The notes: generated by a model from the sequence alone, not told the origin. Shown: positions 22,415 to 34,729, numbered from the stretch's first letter. The stretch: 64,000 bases of DNA from Metallyticus violacea (GCA_030762175.1 CM060838.1:24050001-24114000); one strand, 5' to 3'. Program-made: numbers and translations.

Positions 22415-24195
22415 GTTGTCTTATTTTCAATCTAACTTTTTTTTTCTAAACTTTCTTCTTCATCAGGGCCACCTTCCCCAGGGGTTAAATGCTTATTTAC
22501 CCCCACTTTGCTGTCCATTTAAAACTGCAGGAGTAAACTATTAGAAATGCCTCACTGTACGCAGCAACGCCGAAGTATGTATGGGGGGGGGGGTCTATTC
22601 AGACACTTGCTCAATCTTGTTTTGCCATTATTTTGTACGTCGTTTTCCTCGCACTCGAAACGTGTCTCTTTCCGTCTACTTTACCCGACACCCTCCCTCA
22701 CCACACCTGGTCCATGTTTATTGTAGTTAACAGCAGCGCGCTCTGAAGTATCGAATGACGACATCACTCTCGATTATTATTACCCGGCATTCTCCACGGT
22801 GTGTATGTGTGTGCACACTTCACACCCTGCTCTCTCGCTTCCACTCTCCAACATGTAAATTACTTTTTGGCAGGCGTTCAGCACTCCCATGCAATATGGA
22901 GTACTGTAGGAAGCAAACCAGCCAGCCAGCGAGAATTCCTCCTGATAGAACGAGACGAATTTGTGTGAGGCATACACATTCACATCAATCAGCATACGAC
23001 TTTTCCAAATAACACCGTGTTCCTGTAGAATATTATAATTGGAATTGGTGAAAGAAGTGAAAAAGGCTATAGATGTGTATCACGGCTGGAAATAAAAAGG
23101 GAAATGCGAAATGCATGGATGGTTTCCTGTTTCTGCCTCCCATTCACCGAAGACGTGTTTTGTGACAGCGAGAAATGGCACTCTGCAAAAAAAAAGCAAT
23201 CAGAAATGATTAAGGAGTCCATGCTTTTGAAATATATATTATTTTCACCATGTCAGAGATTTCTATAGCTGATAGAAATTATGTATTAAATTATATCTTT
23301 GTGGCTTTTATTTCCTATTCTCCATAATTCTTTTTTTGTGTTTCTCGAGCTTACCTTACGTGCTGTATAGATCTTTCGGTGCCCAAATCAATTTTGATAT
23401 ATTCCAAAAGTTCATCTATTGCTGCGCAGCTATAGTAATAGGTTTGTATAGAGTTCCCTTAAAGATGTGAAGACGCTTTCTAAAGTAGGTCCAACATAAC
23501 CAAACTTAAGATAAAACATTTGTTAATCTCGCCTTTAGCATCAGCATTAGCTGTAAGATTACAAATTGTTTGCCCTGTGCCCATCGTATTGTAAAGTTCG
23601 AATATTTATTCTCAAAACATCATACAATATTAAAAATAATGTAAATATGAACAATTATCTATGGATGAGAAGAAAGAAAGAATTATTTACGCGCACATGT
23701 AACCTCCACTCGTATGTTCCGCAGTTAATTTCACGATGTCACAAGAACAGTTGAATTTTCTACCATCAGTTTATTGAAAACGTTCAACACTATTCTGTTT
23801 TTTTACTACTAGTTAACAGCCTACCTTTAGAATGCATCTGCATTTCATGCACATGATCACCTACCGTATTAACCACACCCGCATAGGTCTTCATTTTGCC
23901 AAACTGAAAACAGATGAATGCTGTTAGTTTTACCACAGTATAGGTATAGTGTGGGGATAACTTTGTCGGCACTTTGATGTTCCTGCTCCTAAATTCGGCT
24001 TCGAGTAGGCTGTAGCTCTCAAGCGTCCATTGGAGGACGCTTTATCACTGCATCTAAATTGTTATAGCAATCATCTATAAAAGGGAAGTTAGGACTATGC
24101 TTAGTTATTAAAACATTAACCTTTTATTTTTTAAATTTGTTTTCGATTATCGTTGTTTATTGGTGGTTTATGAATGACAGACAAGCTTTTTAAAG
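22415..24195. other. no gene recognised
   Basis: Contains a short G run (22582-22593) and anonymous open frames at 22755-23012 and 23566-23754 with no recognised domain. Confidence 0.45.
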
Positions 24196-24196
24196 A

Positions 24197-24245
<49 letters not shown>
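24196..24245. repeat. (ATT)n microsatellite
   Basis: About 16 pure ATT triplets. Confidence 0.95.
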
Positions 24246-24246
<1 letters not shown>

Positions 24247-24644
24247 TTTTTCGCCTAAATTTCTATATTATATTTGACTGAAAGAAAAACAATGTGTTTG
24301 ATAATAAAACATTAGGTTAAAGAGTTAGTGAGAACGTAACTTTATAATTACCATAAATGACAGATCTCTGAAAAGTATATTGTGTTTTACAGCGGCTTTA
24401 TCATGTACTCATTACTAGATAATCAAATAGGGGAAGAAGAGAAAAACATCGTTAAGAGATATGAGTGGTGCTTTGCAAAATTACTATATAAAATAAGGAA
24501 TTATCCAAAAGCAATTTTCGTTGCAAAAATACCCTGATTTTTTAACTTTTGTGCATTCATTTTCTTGGCAGCATTTTACTAGATATGATAATCTGACACA
24601 AACTGATTTGCTGGTACTGCTGCAATTACCACTACTACTACCAC

Positions 24645-24819
24645 TAGTACTATTATACTACTACTATTACTACTACTACCACCACCACTACTATTACTAC
24701 TACTACTACTACTATTACTACTACTACTATTACTACTTCTACTACCACTACTACTACTACTACTATTACTACTACTATTACTACTACAACAACAACTACT
24801 ACTGCTACTACTACTTCTA

Positions 24820-24855
<36 letters not shown>

Positions 24856-25056
24856 TTACTACCACTATTACTACTACAACAACAACTACTACTGCTACTA
24901 CTACTTCTACTACCACTACTACTACTACTATTACTACTACTATTACTACTACAACAACAACTACTACTGCTACTACTACTTCTACTACCACTACTACTAC
25001 TATTACTACTACTATTACTACTACAAGGACAACTACTACTGCTACTACTACTTCTA

Positions 25057-25092
<36 letters not shown>

Positions 25093-25228
25093 TTACTACT
25101 ACAACAACAACTACTACTGCTACTACTACTACTTCTACTACTACTACGACTGCTAATTACTACTACTACTGCTACCACTACTACTATTACTACTACTACA
25201 GCTACTACTACTGCTACTACTACTTCTA

Positions 25229-25270
<42 letters not shown>

Positions 25271-25355
25271 TTACTACTACAACAACAACTACTACTGCTA
25301 CTACTACTTCTACTACTACTACGACTGCTAATTACTACTACTACTACTGCTACTG

Positions 25356-25397
<42 letters not shown>

Positions 25398-25494
25398 TAC
25401 TACTATACTACTACTACTAGTGCTACCACTATTATACTACTACTACTACTACTACTACTGCTACTACTACTACTACTACTACCACTACTACTGC

Positions 25495-25540
<46 letters not shown>

Positions 25541-25542
25541 GA
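24645..25542. repeat. (TAC)n array, ~0.9 kb, with higher-order units
   Basis: A triplet array dominated by TAC, ending in (AAT)n at about 25495-25540. A variant block, ACAACAACAACTACTACTGC, recurs near 24787, 24877, 24951, 25024 (changed), 25101 and 25279, mostly 72-90 bp apart. A second marker, ACGACTGCTAATTAC, recurs about 174 bp apart near 25146 and 25320. Long open frames here are low-complexity artefacts. Confidence 0.95.
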
Positions 25543-25559
25543 ATAAAGAATTATAAGAT

Positions 25560-25990
25560 TTGTTTTAGTATCAGCATTGATTATTATTCGGTAACGCTTT
25601 TCAGTGTATTTAAAATATTCCAGTGGGGAAAAAAATATGAACTTGGAACTTCTAGAGTAATTGCTGAGAATTATTCTGGGAAATTCGGTTCAACATCAAA
25701 ATTTGTATTATTTGCGCAAGTTGTGCAGAAAAGTATTGCAGGTTTAATTCATAAGAACGAGCAATGCCAACGTAATACGCCACCAACTCGGTGACAAATA
25801 CATTCGGTAACAATTACACTAGGAAATGCATTTTTTGTCATAGCTTCTTCTTATGAAAAAGGATGCGCTGATTCCAAAAACGAATATCGGATCCATTTAA
25901 AAATATCGAAGAAAAATAGAAAATGTAACTGTCAATTTTAACGCAAATTGAAATGTGCTATTTTTAATCCAACGAAAGGTACCTGTTAGT
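25560..25990. other. no gene recognised
   Basis: AT-rich DNA between the microsatellite and the conserved-family relic. Confidence 0.4.
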
Positions 25991-25994
25991 CAAA

Positions 25995-26500
25995 AAGCTA
26001 CACATTATTTTATACAAAGCGTTTACAACAGAAATAACAAAACACGTGTCTTCACAGGTCTTAAAAATGCTAGTTGTTTGAGGCTTTTTCTTGTAGTCAG
26101 AATTATTATCCCTCTTCAGAAACCAGCAATAATCTGCCACATTGCAGGATCCCGAGGACCCCTTGTGGCTATGTCCTGATGAAAACGCTCTCTCTGTTCA
26201 TCACTTATAACACCCAGATTTTCAGGAGAAATGGCTAAGTGTGAATGTAGGAAATGCATTTTTAGTGACATCTTAACAGCGCATTTCTTTAAAACGTTGT
26301 AGTAATGTGTCCACTAAATATTGATATTGTTCATCCTTTCTGGCAAGAAATCTTTCTACTACTGCCCTGAAAGCACGCCAGGCCGCCATTTCCTCATTTG
26401 TTAGCTTCCTTATCTTTGGGTCAACGAAAATACGCTCTAACTTTGCATGTATCAAACTGATAAATATTTTGCCTTTATTCCCAGTAGTTTCAGCAAGCAA
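25995..26500 (-). pseudogene. relic of an uncharacterised multi-copy arthropod protein
   Basis: The first open segment (26500 to 26273, 75 codons) has LTNEEMAAWRAFRAVVERFL and DTLLQRFKEM. An extra base near 26280 shifts the frame, after which KMSLKMHFLHSHL, then SPENLGVISDEQRERFHQD can be read. After another shift, CNVADYCWFLKRD appears near 26120-26150. The order and motifs match, from memory, the C-terminal part of a protein family repeated many times in insect genomes, whose function I do not know. Its copy number suggests a transposon passenger or domesticated piece. The N-terminal part is not present upstream. Confidence 0.6.
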
Positions 26501-27185
26501 TCACCTGTTTCCTTTTCAATAACTACACTAGCAGTTCTGTGCTCAGGAGTAAAGTTAGCCGAAACGGATAACGCTAGGGAAACATTCTGGTTTGACTGGA
26601 AATATTGTATGCTTTAACTGTTTATTGTTAATTAATATGAGCAAATACACATGAAACGCCTATTAGAAAAATGTCTTAAGAAAATGCAATTTCTATATTT
26701 CTAATGATCTTAATTGTGTAGTGTTTCTAAAAATTCAAGTTACGTTCTTGTAAAAACGTTAAAAGTGAAATTTGATTGCATTTCCATTGAATTCTTGTAC
26801 CATTCACACACGCCACAATTTTTTTCTGAGGATTTTATCAATACATCGTTCACGGTGTAATGATTTCAATGTTATCTACTCAGGTCTCTTAGGGATGATT
26901 CCGTTATGTACTTTACTCACTTCATTAGTACAACTGAAAGTTACTTTTTCTGAGACACAGCGAAACCCGTTAACGCTTACCCCGGAGCGGCAACCGCTTG
27001 GCATACTTGGATCTGCTGTGCTACGGATTGTCATAAAAAGAGGTACACTCATTTAAATTAGTAGAATTTTCTCGCTCGTTATTTTAATCTTTATCTGCCA
27101 TTTCAGTGTTCATTTTTAAATGTGAGTATCAATAATATGTAGTCATTTATTGATACACTTTAGTATTTACCGTGTAATTTCTTGT
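26501..27185. other. no gene recognised
   Basis: Nothing recognised. The plus frame 26772-27056 (94 codons) has no domain I know. Confidence 0.4.
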
Positions 27186-27198
27186 CTGATTCTAATGT

Positions 27199-27419
27199 TT
27201 TTTTTTTTTGAATGATTTATTTATGGACGCTCTTTAACAGCTCAGGTCATCAGCGTCCCATTCAACTCAGGGCGTGAAACGGCCGACAAATTTTGCTCAG
27301 AGGCCTCTCTTTCAGGCTTGAGGTTCTTTTTCGTGCCGTAAATGTGCGACACGGGACCCACGGCTTTACTTCCCTTCCGAAGGAAGCCATACTTAGGGTT
27401 TTTACGCCCGAAAAAATAA
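27199..27419 (-). mobile_element. SINE family A, 5'-truncated, with TSD
   Basis: Contains tail and body but stops at GCCCGAAAAAAT, losing the whole tRNA-like head. A perfect 10-bp target-site duplication ATTCTAATGT at 27189-27198 and 27420-27429 abuts the truncated end. The truncation therefore happened at insertion and not by later deletion. Confidence 0.93.
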
Positions 27420-27507
27420 ATTCTAATGTAAAATGTAGTTAAGTGATTTATTATTTACAACAAAGCACTCTGATAATTATTTTGAAATTATCCGTAAAAA
27501 TGTTTAA

Positions 27508-27598
27508 TAGTTTAACTCCCGTTTTATATACTGAGGCATCACAGGGGGTAGACACTGATGACACATGAGATGAAATGATAAACTGGGAAAGGATATTC
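27508..27598 (-). mobile_element. SINE family B, 3' fragment
   Basis: Only the tail portion is present: GTTTAACTCCCGTTTTATA, CTGAGGCATCACAGG and GAGATGAAATGATAAACTGG up to GGATAT. Head and most of the body are missing. No clear target-site duplication. Confidence 0.75.
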
Positions 27599-27609
27599 AT
27601 AAAGCTAAT

Positions 27610-29235
27610 GTAAAGTGATCTATAAAATAGAAACTTTTCCAACAGCATTTAATGAACATTAATTACTTAAATTTAATACCAAATAATAAAAATAGATATG
27701 TTTATATTTTAAAACTGTTATATTGGAGAAAATAAAGTGAAGCAATTCAATTTTAATTTAATGTCATGGCATTATATGAAAATATTTATATGGACAACAC
27801 AACAGCAAAATTTGTATTAATTCATATTTTCTTGCTAATACGGTGAACAAAGAAATTGCATAATATTTATTCTTTACACTAGCTATTTCACCTCATGTAC
27901 ATCTTATGACAAAAAATGATTGTACATTTACATAGATAATACCAGTTATAAGATCAGACTTCTGTTTATGACGTTCTTGCAGCAGGGCTTCCACCTTATG
28001 ACTTTTTATAATCTCATAGTCTTTTAGCAAAGTAATGCATCAGAATAAATCATAATTAATAATAAATTATTTTCAAATAAAAATGGCTGAAAAGTAGGGG
28101 GATGTTAAAAACATATTTAAAACTTACTGTTTCAGTCCTATTGAATTTACACAGAGATTTCCATCCTAAACTAATAGCAGGCTAAACATCTTTGATAGAG
28201 TATTTTTTTAATTTCTTGCCATTTCCGGAAACGTTAGTGTTTGTAACACTGCGCCGAGCTCTCAAATTTAACTGTTAAACAGCCGCACCATGTGATTTAC
28301 TTTACTGCGAGTTTAGAATGAAGAAATAAAGTCATCAGAATATAATTCATGCTTATGGTTAAGGTTATTTTTTTCTTCCAGCCCCTCTATTGGTCACATT
28401 CTACGGTTGTCTTAGTTTAAAACGTCGGACAACTTGCTGTGCATTTTTCTGCATTTTTTTATGCAGAATGCAGGTGAGCTCAGTACCAAAAATCTGGTAA
28501 TAAAGCGTTGTAAGGTGAACGGAAACGACTCGACAACATTTCCAGAAAAGGAAAATCTTATATTCATCACAAAATCTGGCAAAGGTGCTTATTTTTTTTA
28601 ACAGTAATTGTTCCGCAACAACATCCTTCAGCCCTTGACTTTATGCTCATGTTTTAACTACTGTCAATTGTTTGTTTACATCTACTCAATTACAACGTAA
28701 TGCATTGTTTCGTTAACTCAGTAATGTCTAGTTTAAGATGACGATTACAAAACATTTCACATAAATACTTTATGAAAAGTGAACTTTATTTTTTTTTAAA
28801 AAAATAGTCCTTAGGTTTTGCACTTTTGTTGTATTTCCATTATATTTTATCGAACTCTTGTTCTTCACATCCTATTGTCAACGTTTCAACGTTTACTTTA
28901 GTATTTCTCTGCTTTTAGCCCTTGGAATCTCAATACTAAACAAATTTCGTGAAGTTTCCGCAGGATATTTTGTTTGCTAGACTAAGATGTTTGCCACACA
29001 ACTTCCTGGCATTTGCTGCCTGTAAAATTAGATTCCAGATTGACGTCTGGTAGAGCACGAGATTGCAGTTTCCATCTTCTTGGAACTACAAATGTGGGAA
29101 AAAGTTGACCTGTGAAGAGTTTATAACTAAAATATCACAAATATGTTTTAGGTTTTAATCGTTTTGCTTTTGTATTAGTCACTTCCCAAGTATAAAAGAA
29201 AAAGAATTACCTTTCGAAACAGCTTTGCTTAATGT
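27610..29235. other. no gene recognised
   Basis: 1.6 kb of AT-rich DNA with no recognised gene, element or long repeat. Confidence 0.45.
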
Positions 29236-29239
29236 GGTA

Positions 29240-30520
29240 CAAGGGTAGGTTCATAAGTTTCCGGCCTCGCCGATAAGGATTATCGTCTTCACTAAACCCT
29301 TATCTGGTGTCATACCTTATCTATTAAGTAAATAATTGCAGCAGCTGTAATTTTCGCTGCGCTGTGTTCAGTTGTTCAGATATACTTTGCATAAAGAAGG
29401 CTATGCGTAGAAAATTGTGACATGTTCAAAATGGAGTATTCGGCTGTTATTAAATTGTTCACAAAAGGATTTACGCCAAATGAAATTAAACAGTGATTGG
29501 GCGGTGTGTATGGGGACGCACCCCGTTCATTTTATACCGTAAAAGAATGGGCCAACTTTTTCGAATGGGTCGAGAAAGCATTGAAAACGAAGAGAGTGCA
29601 GGTCGGCCCTTGGAGGTGCTCACTCCTGAAAACATCAATCACTCTTTTGGAAGGAGAAATTATGGAAGACCGGCAACTCAAGTTATAGAAATAGCAGTAA
29701 GGTTAGGTCTTTCTAAAACCACAGTCCTTCGAATTATTCATGAACATTTAATCATGAATAAGGCTAGTGCCTAGACTTCTTTCCTCAGTCCAATAGCAGC
29801 GAGTCCTCTGTTGTCAGGCATTTTTGGAGCTCTGCCGTGACAACCAGAGAAAAGTTCTGCAATTCAGTGCTACAGAAGATGAAACTATGGTCCTCTACTA
29901 TGAACCCTTGTCCAAAAGAGAATCAATGGAGTGGCGTAAACCTGGCGAAGCACAGCCTCTATAGGCCAAGGTCACTCAGTCAGCCAAGATGATCATGGCC
30001 ACAGTCTTTTGGGACTGTGAAGGAATACTCTTCATTGACTTCAAGGAGAGGAACACCACGTAAATGGGGAGTACTATGCTGGCCTACTGTACAGACTACG
30101 TGCCTCCATCAAAGAGAAAAGGCGAGGAAAGCTGAGTGATGGTGTGCGTCTTCTTCACGACAACGCTCCTGTGCACACAGCTCTTGTTGTTGCAAAGGAA
30201 GCTGTGAAGAAATGTGGCTTTAAGGAGATCGATCATCCAACCTACAGTCCAGATCTAGCTCCCAGTGAGTGTTTCCTCTTCTCAAAACTCAAACTGGACC
30301 TTCGAGGAAGGAAATTTAGTGTGACGAAGTGATGGATAACGTTTGAGCCCATTTTACAGACATGATTTCTGACTATTTTTCGGATGAGGATTGAAATGTT
30401 AGTTCAGGGACGTGAGAAGTGTATTGCAAAAAAGGATAACTGTATTGAAAAGTGAAATATAGCTTTTGTCCTTATCATACCTAGAAAATGGCTAGGCCGG
30501 AAACGTATGGACTACCCTCG
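29240..30520 (+). mobile_element. mariner element, full length, inactive
   Basis: A 1281-bp element of the usual mariner size, flanked by TA on both sides (29238-29239, 30521-30522). The left end CAAGGGTAGGTTCATAAG and the inverted right end CGAGGGTAGTCCATACG are terminal repeats of about 28 bp ending in TTTCCGGCCT. It encodes one transposase on the plus strand, annotated separately. A 5'-truncated relative lies at 20022-21010 in the opposite orientation. Confidence 0.95.
29431..30332 (+). pseudogene. mariner transposase (DD34D type), broken
   Basis: The start at 29431 gives MEYSAVIKLFTKGF, the first helix-turn-helix. A TGA interrupts at 29494-29496, and the frame shifts near 29560 into RESIENEESAGRP and then the second helix-turn-helix (LGLSKTTVLRIIHEH). 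A stop follows KASA near 29772. Later blocks are DETMVLYYEP (first catalytic Asp), KMIMATVFWDCEG, then a final open run from 30144 with HDNAPVHT (second Asp, 30159-30161) and YSPDLAPSECF. The third acid is Glu (30267-30269), where the sister copy has Asp, and there is one extra Val codon between the two. At least three frame lesions make it inactive. Terminal repeats would still allow movement by a related enzyme. Confidence 0.93.
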
Positions 30521-30529
30521 TAGTAGCGT

Positions 30530-30800
30530 TAAGAGCGAATGCTCCGTGGGAAATTAAAAACACGAGACAGAGGTATAAAAGACTGGAAGAAGAACCCAAA
30601 GGGTGGACAAGGCTTATTGAATGTGGAGAGCAGGATAATTGCGAGCCGTAACGGGGCAACGACAGTATCCGCACTTGAGGAAGCGACCGTTTCATGCAAC
30701 GTCCGTGGGGACCACCAGGTGTAGTGGTTTGCAGTCACGCTGCCATTCCCAAAGTCCTTCATGTGCTCATGTACTCGAATGGATAGATTCCAAGCATAAG
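30530..30800 (+). other. repeat-like patch with TATA-like and tRNA-like words
   Basis: Just after the mariner end, GGTATAAAAGACTGG (30570-30584) looks like a core promoter word, and CACCAGGTGTAGTGGTTTGC (30712-30731) looks like the A box of a SINE head. No B box follows. Not assigned. Confidence 0.25.
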
Positions 30801-32480
30801 CCATCTAAATAACACACTTGCGTGTCTGTCAGAGGATTATGATAGGAATATTGCTGATAAAATATTTCTCTTCGGATGCCGTAACTGCAAGAGATGTTTT
30901 TGTAACATAAGTAGCAATTGACCATACCGCAAGCATTGGTAACCCGAATTAAACATCGAATCTAATTAATTGCAATTTATAGAATCCAGTAGTAATTTCA
31001 TCGACGTAAAGCATATGATTCTGTATATGTATATAAGTTTTGTTTATTTATATTATTTCTGCATGACAAATATGTTAATTTTTAGAAGTTCGAGGATTTA
31101 TCTGTTGCATTACTTAATTTTATTGTTATATTAGAGTTATTTTGGATAGAATGTAATTAAAGGAATGCATGATAGTACAGAGCTGTAAACATCCAGATCT
31201 GTAATATGTTTTCCTTTATTAGTTTTACTGCCAACGTCCAATTACTAATGTTCTCTGGGAAGACGAAACGAACTAGTGAAAAAGCTGCTGATTTGCATCC
31301 TTTATTTATATAAACTATATAATAAAATATATTCACATTGAAAAGAGGAGAAGAAGAAGAATAAAATAAAAAGATGCAAGAAAGAGAAAGCCTATATCAA
31401 CATGGAATAATATGAACTTATAAGATATATAAACGCTATTAGAGGTGGCATCTCTTTGCAAAGATTTTCCAAAGCATTTTGTAATTTATGCACTTAATTT
31501 GAAAGAAAAATAAATGTATGAATTAAATAAGTATATACTTAAGAAAAAGGATGACTAAACGACAGTTTTTACAACACAGTAAAATGTAATAAAAACAAGA
31601 ATAAAAATTAATAAAAATTATTGGAGAAGCTCGATTATTGTGGAATGGTCTCTGAAAGCATGCAGTTTGGTTAATTGAAATATTGTGTTCTCAAATTTGG
31701 GTAAAAATGGATTGATTCAATCATAAGAAGCACGAGAGTGATAATAAGAGGTTTGTGCAAGAGCAAAGGTAAAAATAAACTTTTGTCTTGTGGAAAATCC
31801 AGAAATTTTACATTAAAAAAAAGATAGCTGAAGAACATACAAGTAAAAGCGGCGATTGTAATAATGTGCTTGCAAAAGAATTAAAGTAAACATAAGCTAC
31901 TGTGTCTTTACCTATTCTTTTATGATATACCATAAAATATAACGATAGTGCAGGATTAAGTGGTGTTATTGGTGATATAAAATAACTTAAATATAAGAAC
32001 AATTGCATAACAAATAAGATCGTAATTAATATTTGTGAACTCTATGGATATTATTTTATCTTTGTTGAATTCAAAAATATTCAGCATTTTGAATCTTGTA
32101 TTCTGAAATAATGTGCTGAAATTTTTGTTTTTGAATAAAATCACATACAATTGGATTATGTCATTAATGTGAAATTGGTAAACATTCTTGATGCTAGCGG
32201 TAAATTAAACTGATTTTCGGATATAGCACACCAGTTTCATTTTGATTCAAATTAATTAGTCCAGGCAAAAAAACAACAAACAAACAAAAACGAAACAAAA
32301 CAAAACAAACAAACAAACAAACAAAACTTTCGTAGGTTAGTGTTATATGCGAAGGAATGGGGTCGAGTAAGGATCAATACTTTTAAATTATAATTAATCC
32401 GTTACAAGGCTTAAATTTTAGTGCAGATAATAGTATTTGGTCAAATATCCGATACAGCGCTCGATGAACCATCCTTTTCA
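30801..32480. other. no gene; (AAAC)n nearby
   Basis: AT-rich DNA with an AAAC/AACA microsatellite at about 32268-32326. Nothing else recognised. Confidence 0.5.
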
Positions 32481-32639
32481 TATATCTCATGTAGATTAGA
32501 CTAATTGCATGTCAGGACATTTTGACCTTGAAGCAGCACTTGGACCTCCCCAACGGAAATTTAAATATAATATAATATATATGTGCAAATCATAATATTT
32601 TAATAATGTAGATATGTATAATAGGTATACTTTTAACAT

Positions 32640-32852
32640 GTGACTTACTGTCGACAAAGAGAAAGTCTGTGCTGTTTTCTATTTGCGGTAGAACGGATAG
32701 CCAAAGAGGCCCTAAAACTTTATACAAAAGTGCCGATGGACGAGTATGATGTCACTTTTAAAAGGACTGTCGTTGGAGGGTTAATAAACCCTAGAACTTT
32801 AAAATTCTTTAGGGATTTGAACTCGACAGGCGGTTATACAGTTAGCCTTTAA
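32640..32852 (+). other. anonymous open frame, 70 codons
   Basis: Soluble-looking composition (for example RIAKEALKLYTKVPMDEYDV). I recognise no family. It ends shortly before the LTR region and may be the end of an old element's gene. Confidence 0.25.
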
Positions 32853-33029
32853 ACTAGTCAATGTCAACAAGAGTTTTAAACTTTCAAATAATTGCGAATG
32901 ACACGTGCTCGCAGGTCAATTTAATCCAGCCAATGGTAAATGTATATTTTGAACTTTCAAACCAAAGTGCGAGACGTGCGCTTGTTTATGTGAACCCCCT
33001 GGCGTCGTCAAGCCAATAATTACTAGATT

Positions 33030-33760
33030 TGAATTTAATATATAAGGAGGCGTTTTATCGACTGGGGCCATAGTTTCAAATCCGATAGCAGGTAGCAAGT
33101 TCTACTTCAGTTCGCACAGATCAACGCAGTTAGAGGCGGTTCAGGCAGACACTTCGGTTTAAGTAACGCATTTTGCGGGCACATACTCATCTGCAAGTTT
33201 TACCCGCGAAGAGACACACTCATTGTTAGAGTCTACACGCTGTTATTTAACGTAGTTATTTCTAAGTTCTTTATGAGACGAAATATATGCTGAGGCTGCA
33301 TAATAAATTCAACTTCAGACGCGGTTCTCACATTCAGTTCATGTCCGCGTAGGTCACGGCAGCTAAGTTTACATTCGGTGTAGATAAACTCTGTCGTACG
33401 CAAAACACCAGAGGACGCGGCAGATCTTGAGCATAATAAATTACCATATCATATCTCATCGTATGGTTATTTATACTGGTCTCCTCTCTCAGTCCTGTTG
33501 AGTATGAATGTACAAAATAAATGATTTGTTGTCGCCGAAGCGTACACAAATACACATCAAACTGCTTCATAATTTGGCATCAACTACTTGGGGCCAACAA
33601 CAACGACATCACAGATAAACACATCTCGTAATTTGGCAACACCAACATGAGACTAATACCACACCCTCTCATAAATTAGCTTCCAACATAGGGCCAACAT
33701 GATCAACGGCAACAACGCCACATACGAAATCATCTGAACATTAATTTATGGCATCTAAGA
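33030..33760 (+). mobile_element. solo LTR-like repeat plus leader, Lys-type primer site
   Basis: Shared with 42130-42425 and 7255-7400 (both in the other orientation). The plus strand has a TATA-like AATATATAAGGAGGCG at 33038-33053, then an AATAAA signal near 33517, then an LTR edge CTTCATAATT followed by TGGCATCAACTACTTGGGG near 33573. That last string resembles the primer-binding site for tRNA-Lys used by many retroelements. Two further, poorer versions follow at about 33633 and 33673. No gag or pol sequence is recognisable downstream. The 5' edge of the LTR was not found, so the start is approximate. Confidence 0.5.
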
Positions 33761-34085
33761 ATTCTGCAACTCATTCAATATTAATGTGTTAAATACTATT
33801 TATTAGTAAAAATTAAAGTTGCGCTTGAGCTAACTATAACAAAATAGACACAGATGGTAAACAGTCGGTTAAAGACTAGCACGATCAGTTTTGTAAAGGT
33901 AAAACTTTGAAGATATTTCAAGTATTCAGAGCATGAACTTTTAATAGAAACCTAAACAAGATCTGACAAACTCACATATTTGAGACACAACTGAGGTTGA
34001 TGATTTTCTTTTTCCTGTACTGTTATATAATTGTCAAAATAAAAAATAAATAACAAAAGTAGTCAAGGGGATCGAGAATAGATTG
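33761..34085. other. no gene recognised
   Basis: AT-rich spacer between the LTR leader and the next relic. Confidence 0.4.
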
Positions 34086-34089
34086 AAAT

Positions 34090-34400
34090 TTTGATTTTCA
34101 TTCCTTATAAATTCCAACTTGAGAAAAAGCTAACACGTTTGGAAGGAAAACAAAAGACTAAAACAATGAAAGTACAAAAGAGTACGACAACAACCAAGAA
34201 AAAGGCTGTTAATAAAAACAGTGAAATTTACTCAAACTTACGCACATGATTAAAAAAAAATCAACAACCCAAGGCGACTGCAAACTTTGCGGAGAAACTT
34301 TTAGTGAAGACTAGATTTACGCTGTTTGTAAAGGCTGGTTCAGAAAAATTGCACCAATCTATTATCAGGTTGCTGTTACTTCTATCCTAACGTAAGTATA
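34090..34400 (+). pseudogene. possible pogo/Tigger transposase C-terminal relic
   Basis: A Lys/Thr-rich stretch (about 34130-34240: KLTRLEGKQKTKTMKVQKS) is followed, across stops, by GDCKLCGETFSED and then YAVCKGWFRKIA. The spacing C..C, ten or so residues, C..GW resembles the zinc-binding tail seen in jerky/Tigger-type transposases (CxxC...WxxCxxCxxWxH). The final Cys pair and His are lost. Weak, single-domain evidence. Confidence 0.35.
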
Positions 34401-34405
34401 ATCAT

Positions 34406-34720
34406 GTGGTGCAGCTCTTTTATCATTGGCCATTTACATCCCTGATGTTACGTACAGAAGTCCCTAAAAGAATTTACAGTTTAAAGTTTAAAAAGGGTTC
34501 ATTTTTATTGAGAAGACTATTAGTGAAAACTAATAATCTTAAAAGATACCAGTCTTTAAGAATTTTAATTGTTAGTAATTTATGTACAAGTTGCTCTCTG
34601 CATAGAGCAATAATTTTCAAGCAAAGATGCGGCACGGAGGAAAAATTTGCTAGTCGTGCTAGTATTGTAAAATACCTTCAAGGTAATTCGTTGAAAAGTG
34701 GCTATAAGGTTATGGTGTAA
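34406..34720 (+). other. anonymous open frame, 104 codons
   Basis: Basic composition, with KRIYSLKFKKGSFLLRRLL near the start. No domain recognised. It could be chance in AT-rich DNA or part of the relic just upstream. Confidence 0.2.
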
Positions 34721-34729
34721 CATTTTTAT

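Noticed and set aside
24521..25235. Open frames over 200 codons on both strands (Tyr-rich, Ser-rich, Val-rich).
   Set aside because: They are readings of the TAC triplet array; any triplet repeat without stops gives such frames.
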